Of a DNA stretch of 52,932 nt, positions 45,399-52,932 are shown piece after piece. Each line of letters opens with the position of its first letter. The first letter of the stretch is position 1. The position numbers and the translations under genes were made by a program. The notes under the pieces were generated by a model, which did no database searches, was not told the DNA's origin, and was given only the letters and a program-made list of their open reading frames with translations. Source of the DNA: Sedimenticola sp. (GTDB taxonomy: Bacteria; Pseudomonadota; Gammaproteobacteria; Chromatiales; Chromatiaceae); assembly GCA_002869585.1 (NCBI GenBank), contig PKUO01000033.1, positions 221 to 53,152 of the forward strand, written 5' to 3'.

Positions 45399-46430
45399 GT
45401 GATGACCGAGTCCGCCGCCGAGAAAAATAACACCCAGGAACACCGGTTGTCGGTGGTGCTGCCGATGTATAACGAAGAGGAGAACATCCAGCCGATGCTC
45501 CTGCAGATGCACGAGGCCATGGCTGACTACGGTCACCCCTGGGAGATACTGCTGGTGAACGACGGCAGCAGCGACCAGACACTGCAGCGCATGGAGAGCG
45601 AGGCTGCAAGCTATGGCAGCCATGTGCGCATCATCGACCTGCAGCGCAACTTTGGACAGACCGCCGCCATGCAGGCGGGCATAGACGCCGCCCGCGGCGA
45701 TGTCATTGTCACCATGGATGGCGACCTGCAAAATGACCCCAAGGATATCGTGCGACTGGTCAAGCGACTGCAGGATGAAAACCTGGATATGGTTGCCGGC
45801 TGGCGCAAGGACCGCAAGGATGATCTGGTGCTGCGCAAGATACCCTCACTGATCGCCAACCGGTTGATCCGTAGAATCACCGGCGTGCATCTACACGACT
45901 ATGGCTGCAGCCTGAAGGTTTACCGCGCCTCTATCATCAAGGACGTGCGTCTCTACGGAGAGATGCACCGCTTCATCCCAGCCTGGGTTGCCACACGTAC
46001 CACGGCGCAACGCATCAAAGAGGAGGTGGTCACCCACCATCCACGCCGCTACGGCACTTCAAAATATGGCATTTCCCGTACCTTCAGGGTCATTCTCGAC
46101 CTGCTGGCCGTCTATTTTTTCATGCGTTACCGCACCCGGCCAGGCCATTTTTTTGGCTCCATCGGCCTCTGGTTCGGCACCCTTGGGGGGCTAATCCTGG
46201 GTTACCTGTTATTTCTTAAGATTTTTTTCGGTGAGGCAATCGGCGGACGCCCGCTTTTACTGGTCGGCATTCTGTTTGCCGTGTTCTCTGTGCAATTCCT
46301 GACAACCGGCGTGCTGAGTGAATCCATCTCTCGAACTTATTATGAATCGAGCAATCAAAAATCCTACGCCATCCGCAATCACGCCGCACTCAGACTGGAT
46401 GATGACAAAGGCTGGAAACGGCTGGGCTAG
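45399..46430 (+). CDS. GT2 glycosyltransferase, ArnC/dolichol-phosphate-mannose-synthase-like
   Basis: A 343-aa family 2 glycosyltransferase of the polyprenyl-phosphate-sugar type. N-terminal Rossmann part: LSVVLPMYNEEENIQPMLLQ, LLVNDGSSDQT, DLQRNFGQTAAMQAGIDAA, VTMDGDLQNDP (DXD-like). Two C-terminal membrane helices (around 235-300) keep it at the inner membrane. It would load a sugar from UDP-sugar on undecaprenyl phosphate, the donor for the ArnT-like enzyme 2 kb away. Start GTG 45399 or ATG 45402. Confidence 0.9.
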   Translation: MMTESAAEKNNTQEHRLSVVLPMYNEEENIQPMLLQMHEAMADYGHPWEILLVNDGSSDQTLQRMESEAASYGSHVRIIDLQRNFGQTAAMQAGIDAARGDVIVTMDGDLQNDPKDIVRLVKRLQDENLDMVAGWRKDRKDDLVLRKIPSLIANRLIRRITGVHLHDYGCSLKVYRASIIKDVRLYGEMHRFIPAWVATRTTAQRIKEEVVTHHPRRYGTSKYGISRTFRVILDLLAVYFFMRYRTRPGHFFGSIGLWFGTLGGLILGYLLFLKIFFGEAIGGRPLLLVGILFAVFSVQFLTTGVLSESISRTYYESSNQKSYAIRNHAALRLDDDKGWKRLG

Positions 46431-46490
46431 CGATCGGCATTGAAATCTCAGGCTAACAATTTTGCCTGACCTGCACAGAGAGACCGACCG

Positions 46491-47207
46491 TTGAGCACAC
46501 GCCATCTCATCCGCCTGCTGGTGATTGTTATCACTCTCCATGCCTTTCCCGCTGTTGCTGAGAATACCCTGGCAACGGCGGTTTATACCGGTAATTTCAG
46601 TTTTCTCACCATCACCGCAGAGAGGAAACTGGTACACAACCAAGACACCCTCTATACCTTTTCCCAAGAGACCGACAACTTCATGGGGTCGATCATTGAA
46701 CAGAGCCAGTTTCATCTGAACCCCGACCGCAGTCTGACCCCTTACCGCTACCTGTACCGGCAAAAGATACTCGGCAAGACCAAGGCCTACGAGATGCATT
46801 TCGACTGGGAAAAGATGCAGGCCAGGTACCTGCACGACGGTGAGCAACAGATCATCGCCCTGGAAAAAGGTCTGCTCGACCCCCTGCTCTATCAACTGCA
46901 GCTACAAAAAGATGCGCGCAACAATAGAGAAACGCTCAGTTATCGTTTTTTGAAGAAAAACAAAATCAAACACTATACCTTCCAACGCGCCGGCGAAGAG
47001 TCGATCACTTTCAACAACCAGGAGAACAAGACCCTGAAAATCCACAGGGTCCCGGCAGATGACAAAAGGGAAACCCTGATCTGGCTTTCTCCGGAACACC
47101 TGTATCAGATCGCCCGGATCGTGCATACAGAGAATGGCGAATCGAACAGCCTCGTGATCAAGTCGGCTGAATCATCACCCGAATTTCAGAACTGGCTGTC
47201 CCACTGA
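46491..47207 (+). CDS. DUF3108 protein, periplasmic
   Basis: A 238-aa exported protein. Signal peptide MSTRHLIRLLVIVITLHAFP then AVA. The mature part resembles DUF3108: ETDNFMGSIIEQSQFHLNPD, YRYLYRQKILGKTKAYEMHF, LLDPLLYQLQLQKDARNN. TTG start with AGAGAGA upstream. In proteobacteria these proteins are periplasmic beta-rich and often near envelope genes; function unknown. It lies 60 bases after the GT2 gene. Confidence 0.78.
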   Translation: MSTRHLIRLLVIVITLHAFPAVAENTLATAVYTGNFSFLTITAERKLVHNQDTLYTFSQETDNFMGSIIEQSQFHLNPDRSLTPYRYLYRQKILGKTKAYEMHFDWEKMQARYLHDGEQQIIALEKGLLDPLLYQLQLQKDARNNRETLSYRFLKKNKIKHYTFQRAGEESITFNNQENKTLKIHRVPADDKRETLIWLSPEHLYQIARIVHTENGESNSLVIKSAESSPEFQNWLSH

Positions 47208-47351
47208 ACATTCGTTAAAAGCCCCTCAGCGCAGATCACCGGAATAAAAACCAGTATAATCCCTCATCCCTGTGGAACGGGCTGCGGAGCGCCTGTTCCT
47301 GATTGAGGGGAACGCTGAAATAGACTCGAATCGCATATTGGGCCCTGTCAT

Positions 47352-48674
47352 ATGAATGTTACAGTTTTCGGGATTGGTTATGTTGGCCTGGTGCAGGCCG
47401 CCGTGCTCGCCGACTCCGGCCACCACGTCTGCTGCGTCGATATAGACGAAACCCGGGTGGAGAACCTGAAGAAAGGGATCATCCCGATCTATGAACCGGG
47501 CCTGGCCCCGCTGGTCGAGCACAACTACAAACAGGGTCGCCTGCAGTTCACTACCGATGCCGCCGAAGGTGTGCAGCACGGTGAGTTTCAATTCATCGCG
47601 GTAGGCACACCGCCGGATGAGGACGGTTCCGCCGACCTGCAATATGTGCTGGCGGTGGCCGAGAGCATCGCCAGCCACATGCGTGAACCGAAGATTATCG
47701 TCGACAAGAGCACCGTGCCGGTCGGCACCGCCGACCAGGTCAAGGCCCGGGTCAGCGAGGTGCTGCAGCGGCGCGGCGAATCGATCGACTTTCATGTGGT
47801 CTCCAACCCGGAATTCCTCAAGGAGGGCGCCGCGGTGGGCGATTGCACCAAGCCGGATCGGATCATTGTCGGCACCGACAGCGACGAGGCGGCGGAGAAA
47901 CTCCAGGAGTTGTACGCCCCGTTCAATCGCAACCACGACCGCATGATCGTGATGGACGTGCGCAGCGCCGAGCTGACCAAGTATGCCGCCAACTGCATGC
48001 TCGCCACCAAGATCAGCTTCATGAACGAGATGGCCAACCTCGCCGAGCGCCTGGGTGCGGACATCGAAGCGGTGCGCCAGGGGATCGGTTCGGACAGCCG
48101 CATCGGCTATCACTTTATCTATCCGGGTTGCGGCTACGGCGGCTCCTGCTTTCCCAAGGATGTGCAGGCGCTGATCCGAACCGCCGACAGCATCGGCTAT
48201 GACGCCCAGGTGCTGAAATCGGTTGAGGCGGTCAACCACAGACAGAAAGCACTGCTGTTCGAGAAGATCAGCCACCACTTCAACGGCGACCTGCAGGGCA
48301 AGACCTTCGCCCTCTGGGGGCTGAGCTTCAAGCCCAACACCGACGACATGCGTGAAGCGCCCGCCCGCGTGTTGATGGAAGCGCTCTGGCAGGTCGGCGC
48401 CAGGGTTCAGGCCTTCGATCCCCAGGCGATGCACGAGTGCCAGCGCATCTACGGGCAGCGTGATGATCTGATCCTGATGGGTACCAAAGAGGCAGCCCTG
48501 CACAATGCCGACGCACTGGTGATTGCCACCGAGTGGCAGCAGTTTCGCGCACCGGACTTCGGCCTGATCAAATCCGAACTGACCAACCCCGTACTGTTCG
48601 ACGGACGCAACCTGTTCAGCCCCGAGCGTCTGAAGCGCAAGGGCTTCACCTATTATTCAATCGGCAGGATTTAG
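47352..48674 (+). CDS. ugd: UDP-glucose 6-dehydrogenase
   Basis: A 440-aa cytosolic enzyme that oxidises UDP-glucose to UDP-glucuronate with two NAD+. NAD fold [20 protein letters not shown]; catalytic Cys266 in [13 protein letters not shown]; substrate residues in [13 protein letters not shown] and [20 protein letters not shown]. It precedes a UDP-glucuronate epimerase-like gene by four bases, so the two probably give UDP-galacturonate. Confidence 0.95.
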   Translation: MNVTVFGIGYVGLVQAAVLADSGHHVCCVDIDETRVENLKKGIIPIYEPGLAPLVEHNYKQGRLQFTTDAAEGVQHGEFQFIAVGTPPDEDGSADLQYVLAVAESIASHMREPKIIVDKSTVPVGTADQVKARVSEVLQRRGESIDFHVVSNPEFLKEGAAVGDCTKPDRIIVGTDSDEAAEKLQELYAPFNRNHDRMIVMDVRSAELTKYAANCMLATKISFMNEMANLAERLGADIEAVRQGIGSDSRIGYHFIYPGCGYGGSCFPKDVQALIRTADSIGYDAQVLKSVEAVNHRQKALLFEKISHHFNGDLQGKTFALWGLSFKPNTDDMREAPARVLMEALWQVGARVQAFDPQAMHECQRIYGQRDDLILMGTKEAALHNADALVIATEWQQFRAPDFGLIKSELTNPVLFDGRNLFSPERLKRKGFTYYSIGRI

Positions 48675-48678
48675 CAGG

Positions 48679-49692
48679 ATGAAAGTACTGGTAACCGGCG
48701 CGGCCGGCTTTATTGGCTCGGCGCTCACCCTGCGCCTGCTGGAACGGGGCGATCAGGTGATCGGCATCGACAATCACAACGACTACTATGATCCGGCGTT
48801 GAAAGAGGACCGGCTGGCCCGGCATGCCGGTCATCCACACTACACCCACATGCGCATCAACCTGGAGGACCGTGCCGGGATCGCCGAGCTGTTCAGCCTC
48901 CACAAGCCCCAGCGCGTGGTTAATCTGGCCGCCCAGGCGGGGGTGCGCTACTCCATCGAAAACCCGCTGGCCTATGTCGACACCAACCTGGTGGGCTTTG
49001 CCCACATCCTGGAAGGCTGCCGGCACAACGGCGTAGAACACCTGGTGTATGCCTCATCCAGTTCAGTCTACGGCAGCAATACCCATATGCCGTTTTCGGT
49101 ACATGACAATGTCGATCACCCGATCAGCCTGTATGCCGCCACCAAGAAGGCCAATGAACTGATGGCACACACCTACAGCCATCTCTACCGACTGCCCACC
49201 ACGGGACTGCGTTTTTTCACTGTCTACGGACCCTGGGACCGCCCGGACATGGCGCTGCAGAAGTTCGCCCGAGCGATTCTCAAGGGCGAGACGATCCAGC
49301 TCTATAACTACGGCAACCACCAGCGGGATTTCACCTACATCGACGATATCGTCGAGGGGGTCATCCGGGTTCTGGACAAACCGGCCGAGGCGAATCCGCA
49401 GTGGAGCGGTGAGCACCCGGATTCGGGGACCAGTTCCGCCCCCTGGCGGGTATACAACATCGGCAACAACAACCCGGTGGAACTCAAAGAGTATATTGCG
49501 ACGCTGGAACAGGCACTGGGGAAAGAGGCGAAAAAAGAGCTGCTGCCCCTGCAGCCCGGGGATGTTCAGGCCACCTATGCGGATGTCGAGGATCTGGTCA
49601 GGGATTTTGCATACAAGCCCTCGACCAGCCTGACAACAGGCATGCGCCGGTTTGCCGACTGGTATCTCGGTTATTATCATGCCGATAGTTGA
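48679..49692 (+). CDS. NAD-dependent epimerase, UDP-glucuronate 4-epimerase-like
   Basis: A 337-aa short-chain (SDR) epimerase. NAD motif GAAGFIGSALTL; YXXXK motif Tyr152-Lys156 (LYAATKKANE); SSSSVYGSN; and GPWDRPDMALQKFARAILKG, matching UDP-GlcA 4-epimerases. Start ATG is four bases after the ugd stop, so an operon with translational closeness. It most likely interconverts UDP-GlcA and UDP-GalA; other hexuronate epimerases are possible. Confidence 0.9.
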   Translation: MKVLVTGAAGFIGSALTLRLLERGDQVIGIDNHNDYYDPALKEDRLARHAGHPHYTHMRINLEDRAGIAELFSLHKPQRVVNLAAQAGVRYSIENPLAYVDTNLVGFAHILEGCRHNGVEHLVYASSSSVYGSNTHMPFSVHDNVDHPISLYAATKKANELMAHTYSHLYRLPTTGLRFFTVYGPWDRPDMALQKFARAILKGETIQLYNYGNHQRDFTYIDDIVEGVIRVLDKPAEANPQWSGEHPDSGTSSAPWRVYNIGNNNPVELKEYIATLEQALGKEAKKELLPLQPGDVQATYADVEDLVRDFAYKPSTSLTTGMRRFADWYLGYYHADS

Positions 49693-49836
49693 ACCGCGTC
49701 TCATCGCCCTGCGGGTATCTTTAATTCCCGCTCTGCTTCTGCCACTATGTGGACATTCGTGCCGCAGTGAAAGCCGGGCAGACGAACCAAGACCCGCGCT
49801 GCGGCACCACTGAACACTGAACCATTTGGAGTTCCC

Positions 49837-51339
49837 ATGGAATATCAGCTGAAAACCGGCGATCTGACAACACTGCGCACTGCCTGCCTGGTGGTGGGCG
49901 TATTCACCAAGAAAAAGCTGACTGATCCTGCCTTGGCGATCGACCAGGCCAGCAGCGGCGCAATCAGCGCCATTCTGAAAAAAGGCGATTTTGAGGGCAA
50001 TGCCGATCAGACGCTGATGCTCTACAACATCAATGGCCTGGCCTGTGACAGGCTACTGCTGGTGGGGCTGGGAGATGAGAAGGAGTACGGCATTAAGGGC
50101 CTGCGCAAGTCAGCCGCACAGGTTGCCAAGATCCTGGACAACAGCCATATCCTTGAGGCGGTAACATCACTGCCTGCCGTGCCAGCCGGGGATGAAAGTC
50201 TCTACCGCATACTGACAGATACAGTAATCGCCAGTGAAGAGGGTCTCTATCAGTTCGATCAATGCAAAAGCAAACCCTCACCCAACAAACGACCGCTGAA
50301 GAAACTGGGCCTGTTCATCGGCAGTCAGCGCAAAAACCAGAAGCTAGACCAGGCGATCAGTCATGGCATGGCCATAGCCGCCGGATCGGGCCTGGCAAAG
50401 ACCCTGGGCAATCTACCCGGAAATATCTGTACCCCGACCTATCTCGCCGAGCAGGCAAAACTGCTGGGGAAAAAATCCAGCAAACTCAAGGTGCAGGTAC
50501 TCGATGAGAAACGCATGCAGGCGCTGGGCATGGGCGCTCTGCTCTCAGTCTCCCGTGGCAGCCGCCAACCGGCAAAACTGATCGTGATGGAATACAAAGG
50601 CGGCCCCGCCAAAAGCAAACCGGTCGTCCTGGTGGGCAAAGGGTTGACGTTCGATGCCGGCGGCATCTCCATCAAACCCGCGGCTGCCATGGATGAGATG
50701 AAATACGATATGTGCGGTGGCGCCAGCGTGCTCGGCGCACTCAGCGCCTGCGCCCAGGCGGATCTGCCGATCAACGTCGTAGGCATTGTGCCTGCCTCGG
50801 AAAACCTGCCCGACGGCGATGCCAATAAGCCAGGCGATATCGTCACCAGCATGTCGGGCCAGACCATTGAAATCCTCAATACCGATGCCGAAGGGCGTCT
50901 GATCCTGTGTGACGCACTCACCTACGCCAAACGTTTCAACCCCGATGTGGTCATCGACATCGCGACACTGACTGGCGCCTGTGTCATAGCCCTTGGCGCC
51001 CACGCCTCTGGCCTGCTCAGCAACAATGACGCTTTGGCCAACGATATCCTCGAAGCCGGTCAACGCTGTGGCGACCGCGCCTGGCGTCTGCCCCTGTGGG
51101 ATGACTACCAATCCCAGCTGGATAGCAATTTTGCCGATATGGCCAACATCGGCGGTAAAGGAGCAGGCACAATTACCGCGGCCTGCTTCCTGTCCAGGTA
51201 TACCAAGGAGTACAAATGGGCCCATCTGGATATCGCCGGTACCGCCTGGATCAGCAATGGCAGTAACAAGGGAGGCACCGGCAGACCGGTATCACTACTC
51301 ACTCACTACCTGCTGAAGCGCTGCAAACTGGGCGACTGA
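49837..51339 (+). CDS. pepA: Leucyl aminopeptidase PepA
   Basis: A 500-aa hexameric cytosolic aminopeptidase of the M17 family. The metal site is VLVGKGLTFDAGGISIKP (Lys268, Asp273) and the signature NTDAEGRL at 348-355. The family also binds DNA in E. coli. Length is normal, and the N-terminal macro-like domain is present. holC follows by five bases, as in E. coli. Confidence 0.95.
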   Translation: MEYQLKTGDLTTLRTACLVVGVFTKKKLTDPALAIDQASSGAISAILKKGDFEGNADQTLMLYNINGLACDRLLLVGLGDEKEYGIKGLRKSAAQVAKILDNSHILEAVTSLPAVPAGDESLYRILTDTVIASEEGLYQFDQCKSKPSPNKRPLKKLGLFIGSQRKNQKLDQAISHGMAIAAGSGLAKTLGNLPGNICTPTYLAEQAKLLGKKSSKLKVQVLDEKRMQALGMGALLSVSRGSRQPAKLIVMEYKGGPAKSKPVVLVGKGLTFDAGGISIKPAAAMDEMKYDMCGGASVLGALSACAQADLPINVVGIVPASENLPDGDANKPGDIVTSMSGQTIEILNTDAEGRLILCDALTYAKRFNPDVVIDIATLTGACVIALGAHASGLLSNNDALANDILEAGQRCGDRAWRLPLWDDYQSQLDSNFADMANIGGKGAGTITAACFLSRYTKEYKWAHLDIAGTAWISNGSNKGGTGRPVSLLTHYLLKRCKLGD

Positions 51340-51344
51340 GACCG

Positions 51345-51776
51345 ATGACGCAAGTTGACTTCTACATCCTCTCCGATCAGGCGCCAGGCAACCGTCATGC
51401 CCTCGCCTGCCGCCTGGCCAACAAGGCCTGGCGAGAGGGCCACCGTGTCTATCTGCATACCAACTCCGCGGAGGAGTCCCAACATCTGGACAAGTTGCTC
51501 TGGACATTTCGCGAGGACAGTTTTCTGCCCCACGGTCTGCTCGATTCTTCAGACCCCAGGCTCAACCCGGTGCTGATCGGAAACGGCGAAAATACCGGGG
51601 AGGAGCATGATGTACTGGTCAACCTCGCCACCCAAGTGCCGACCTTTTTCAGCCGGTTTCAGCGGGTAGCAGAAATCATCGATCACGATCCCGAGATCCG
51701 TAATGCCGGCAGGGAGCGTTTCCGCTTCTATCGGGACCGTGGATATCCGCTAAACACGCACGACATCAAGAAATGA
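51345..51776 (+). CDS. holC: DNA polymerase III chi subunit
   Basis: A 143-aa chi subunit linking the clamp loader to SSB. Recognisable features: N-terminal VDFYILSDQAPGNRHALACR, the central AEESQHLDKLLWTFREDSFL, PHGLL, and the C-terminal RFYRDRGYPLNTHDIKK. Order pepA-holC is standard. Its stop overlaps the next gene's ATG by four bases. Confidence 0.95.
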   Translation: MTQVDFYILSDQAPGNRHALACRLANKAWREGHRVYLHTNSAEESQHLDKLLWTFREDSFLPHGLLDSSDPRLNPVLIGNGENTGEEHDVLVNLATQVPTFFSRFQRVAEIIDHDPEIRNAGRERFRFYRDRGYPLNTHDIKK

Positions 51777-52180
51777 GTGGCAGCGACGACAAACCTGGTC
51801 AGACCCCACCCGATAATCTGGTATTGGATGATCAGGGCATCCCGATCCTTGATGAGATCGTGTTACCCGATGCAGAGGAGGATGAAGAGGAAGAGTTTGA
51901 TTTCAAAACATCCTCTCAACCTCTGCCACAAGCCTCCACCCTGGGCAGCTTCAATCTAAATCTGCCCAATCACAACGCCCTGATCATGGCAATCCGCAAC
52001 CAGCTGCGGGCCAGGCTGGTTCGCGAAATCACCCCGATCCTGGAACAGGTCACTGAAAAGGTGGCGGCAGAGGTCACTGCGGATTTTGCACAAAGATTCA
52101 ATGACGAACTCAACCAGTCATTGAAAAGGGATATCGAAGCCTTCATCGACGAGACACTGGAGAAGGAATTCAACGCGTGA
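51773..52180 (+). CDS. Small acidic hypothetical protein downstream of holC
   Basis: A 135-aa protein coupled to holC by an ATGA overlap. The N-terminal third is acidic and disordered (DDQGIPILDEIVLPDAEEDE), the middle a Ser/Pro linker, and the last 70 residues a helical segment (NALIMAIRNQLRARLVREIT). No known family recognised, though similar genes lie between holC and valS in related bacteria (recalled). valS is not seen; IS200/IS605 remnants begin right after. Confidence 0.75.
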   Translation: MSGSDDKPGQTPPDNLVLDDQGIPILDEIVLPDAEEDEEEEFDFKTSSQPLPQASTLGSFNLNLPNHNALIMAIRNQLRARLVREITPILEQVTEKVAAEVTADFAQRFNDELNQSLKRDIEAFIDETLEKEFNA

Positions 52181-52185
52181 ATGCT

Positions 52186-52252
52186 CCACCGGCTTAAAGC
52201 CGGTGGCTTCAGATTACGGCTAAAAGCCGGATTTATCGGCCTTTCGGCCGAT
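52186..52252. repeat. Three hairpins at the left side of the IS200/IS605 region
   Basis: Stems 52186-52193/52199-52206 (8 bp), 52217-52221/52225-52229 (5 bp) and 52235-52241/52246-52252 (7 bp). Such subterminal hairpins mark the right end of IS200/IS605 elements relative to tnpA. The first could also be the holC-operon hairpin, but it lacks a T-run. Confidence 0.5.
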
Positions 52253-52260
52253 CGCTGTCG

Positions 52261-52689
52261 CTACACAACATGGAATTCATCGTCCGGTTCAGGCGGTGTC
52301 TGGTTCTTTATGTATTCCTTCCAAACCTCGTCTGTTACATTCCCACTCGTGGCGACCCAATAACCTCTTGCCCAAAGATGCTGACCCCAGTACCGCCGAC
52401 GTAAGCTCTGGAATTCTGATAACAACTTGTGCGAACTCTTGCCCTTCAAGTATTGGACCGCTTTGGATACAGACAGTTGGGGCGCTATCCCTATCAGCAT
52501 ATGCACGTGGTCTCGGTTAATAGACCCCGCATAGATCACCATCTCCTTGCTTCTGGCTATATCCCGTAACAACTCCCGACACCGCAGACCTACATCTCCA
52601 CCCAATACCTCGTATCGGTACTTCGTCGTCCAAACCAAGTGGTACTTACAGTCAAAAACTGTGTGGCTGCCGCCTTTGTAATATTACAT
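52261..52689 (-). pseudogene. tnpA: IS200/IS605-family TnpA transposase with a stop at codon 2
   Basis: A HUH (Y1) single-strand transposase. The HUH pair is in NRDHVHMLIGI and the catalytic Tyr in EVWKEYIKNQ, both intact. The expected start ATG (52689-52687) is followed at once by TAA (52686-52684), then the frame reads YYKGGSHTVFDCKYHLVWTT, the normal family N-terminus. One base change in codon 2 explains it. Translation could only start at TTG 52638, missing the first strand, so the protein is probably dead or very weak. Confidence 0.75.
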
Positions 52690-52720
52690 TCAAGGAGCTC
52701 ACCATCACCCCCGCGATCCG

Positions 52721-52760
52721 TCGCCTAAAGGCGAGGGGTTTACGGATCCCCTATCGGGGA
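52721..52760. repeat. Hairpins between the two tnpA genes
   Basis: TCGCC-TAAA-GGCGA (52721-52734) and TCCCC/GGGGA (52747-52751/52756-52760). They lie between the divergent transposase genes and are likely the left-end hairpin of the first element, with the sequence TTTAC just after the first hairpin (52739-52743), a target-like motif for this family. Confidence 0.45.
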
Positions 52761-52764
52761 CTCT

Positions 52765-52932
52765 AAATATCGGCGTCATGTTCGTGATGGTGACGCCATC
52801 GAGCACTTGCGTGACATTTTTGCCAAGGTCTGCATGGACTTCGAAGCGGAGCTGGTTGAAGTGGACGGCGAAGATGATCATGTTCGCCTGTTGGTGAATT
52901 ACCCACCCAAGGTGGCAGTATCCCATCTTGTG
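52765..52932 (+). pseudogene. Second IS200/IS605 TnpA, 5'-truncated and running off the window
   Basis: From AAATATCGG at 52765 the frame reads KYRRHVRDGDAIEHLRDIF and EVDGEDDHVRLLVNYPPKVA, clearly a TnpA different from its neighbour. The first 20 or so residues, with a start codon, are missing. The HUH motif, normally HVHLL, is HVRLL, so a catalytic His has become Arg by a single base. The gene continues past the end of the window. Confidence 0.7.

Larger units (their letters stand above)
52181..52932. mobile_element. IS200/IS605-family element region with two tnpA remnants
   Basis: It contains a minus-strand tnpA (52261-52689), end-type hairpins on both sides, and a second plus-strand tnpA fragment reaching the window end. 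No tnpB is seen. The exact element ends cannot be fixed from this sequence. Confidence 0.6.

Noticed and set aside
1-52932. CRISPR arrays, phage islands, rRNA
   Set aside because: No regular spaced repeats, no cas-like, phage structural or rRNA sequences were seen.

Overview
The window looks like chromosome from a sulfur-oxidising or sulfur-associated gammaproteobacterium. Reasons: a complete gammaproteobacterial ruvC-ruvA-ruvB / ybgC-tolQRAB-pal-cpoB / queE-queC block, lptF-lptG, pepA-holC, a YeeE/YedE-type sulfur-compound transporter, SulP transporter, DUF302 protein, many second-messenger and HDOD signalling proteins, and moderate-to-high G+C. No single gene fixes the genus; the placement is inference.

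Layout. 1-7.8 kb (minus): a small unknown gene, a LysR regulator and a five-gene peptide/nickel-type ABC importer (binding protein, two permeases, two ATPases). One permease (dppC-like) carries an in-frame amber codon that looks like a pair of compensating single-base indels. 7.7-10.6 kb: SulP anion transporter and an HDOD protein. 10.8-13.9 kb (plus): a three-gene operon of a short phosphatidylserine-decarboxylase-like pyruvoyl enzyme, a pentein-fold (DDAH/amidinotransferase-like) enzyme and a MATE exporter; this is the best candidate for an undescribed small-molecule pathway. 14-19.2 kb: peroxiredoxin-like protein divergent from a TetR regulator, DUF302 protein, MarR regulator, and a large SBP-GGDEF-EAL c-di-GMP protein. 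19.3 kb: tRNA-Lys(UUU). 19.5-30.6 kb (minus): sulfur transporter, queC, queE, the whole Tol-Pal operon with ybgC and cpoB, ruvBAC, yebC. 30.6-39.6 kb: lipase-like hydrolase, HDOD-GAF protein, an overlapping radical-SAM / Fe(II)-2OG oxygenase pair, a DUF971-MoaD fusion, a FixL/FixJ-like two-component pair, PilZ and RDD proteins.

39.6-49.7 kb is an envelope region: lptG-lptF, an ArnT-like GT-C glycosyltransferase, PAP2 phosphatase, a LPG-synthase-type flippase-like membrane protein, an ArnC/DPM-like GT2, DUF3108 protein, UDP-glucose dehydrogenase and a UDP-glucuronate 4-epimerase-like enzyme. Together they could make UDP-GlcA/UDP-GalA, load it on a polyprenyl phosphate and add it to lipid A or another envelope glycan. 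49.8-52.2 kb: pepA, holC and an acidic small protein. The window ends in two abutting, damaged IS200/IS605-family tnpA genes with end hairpins.

No CRISPR array, rRNA, phage or plasmid genes were seen. All calls are from reading the translated sequence and recalled family motifs; no database search was possible.
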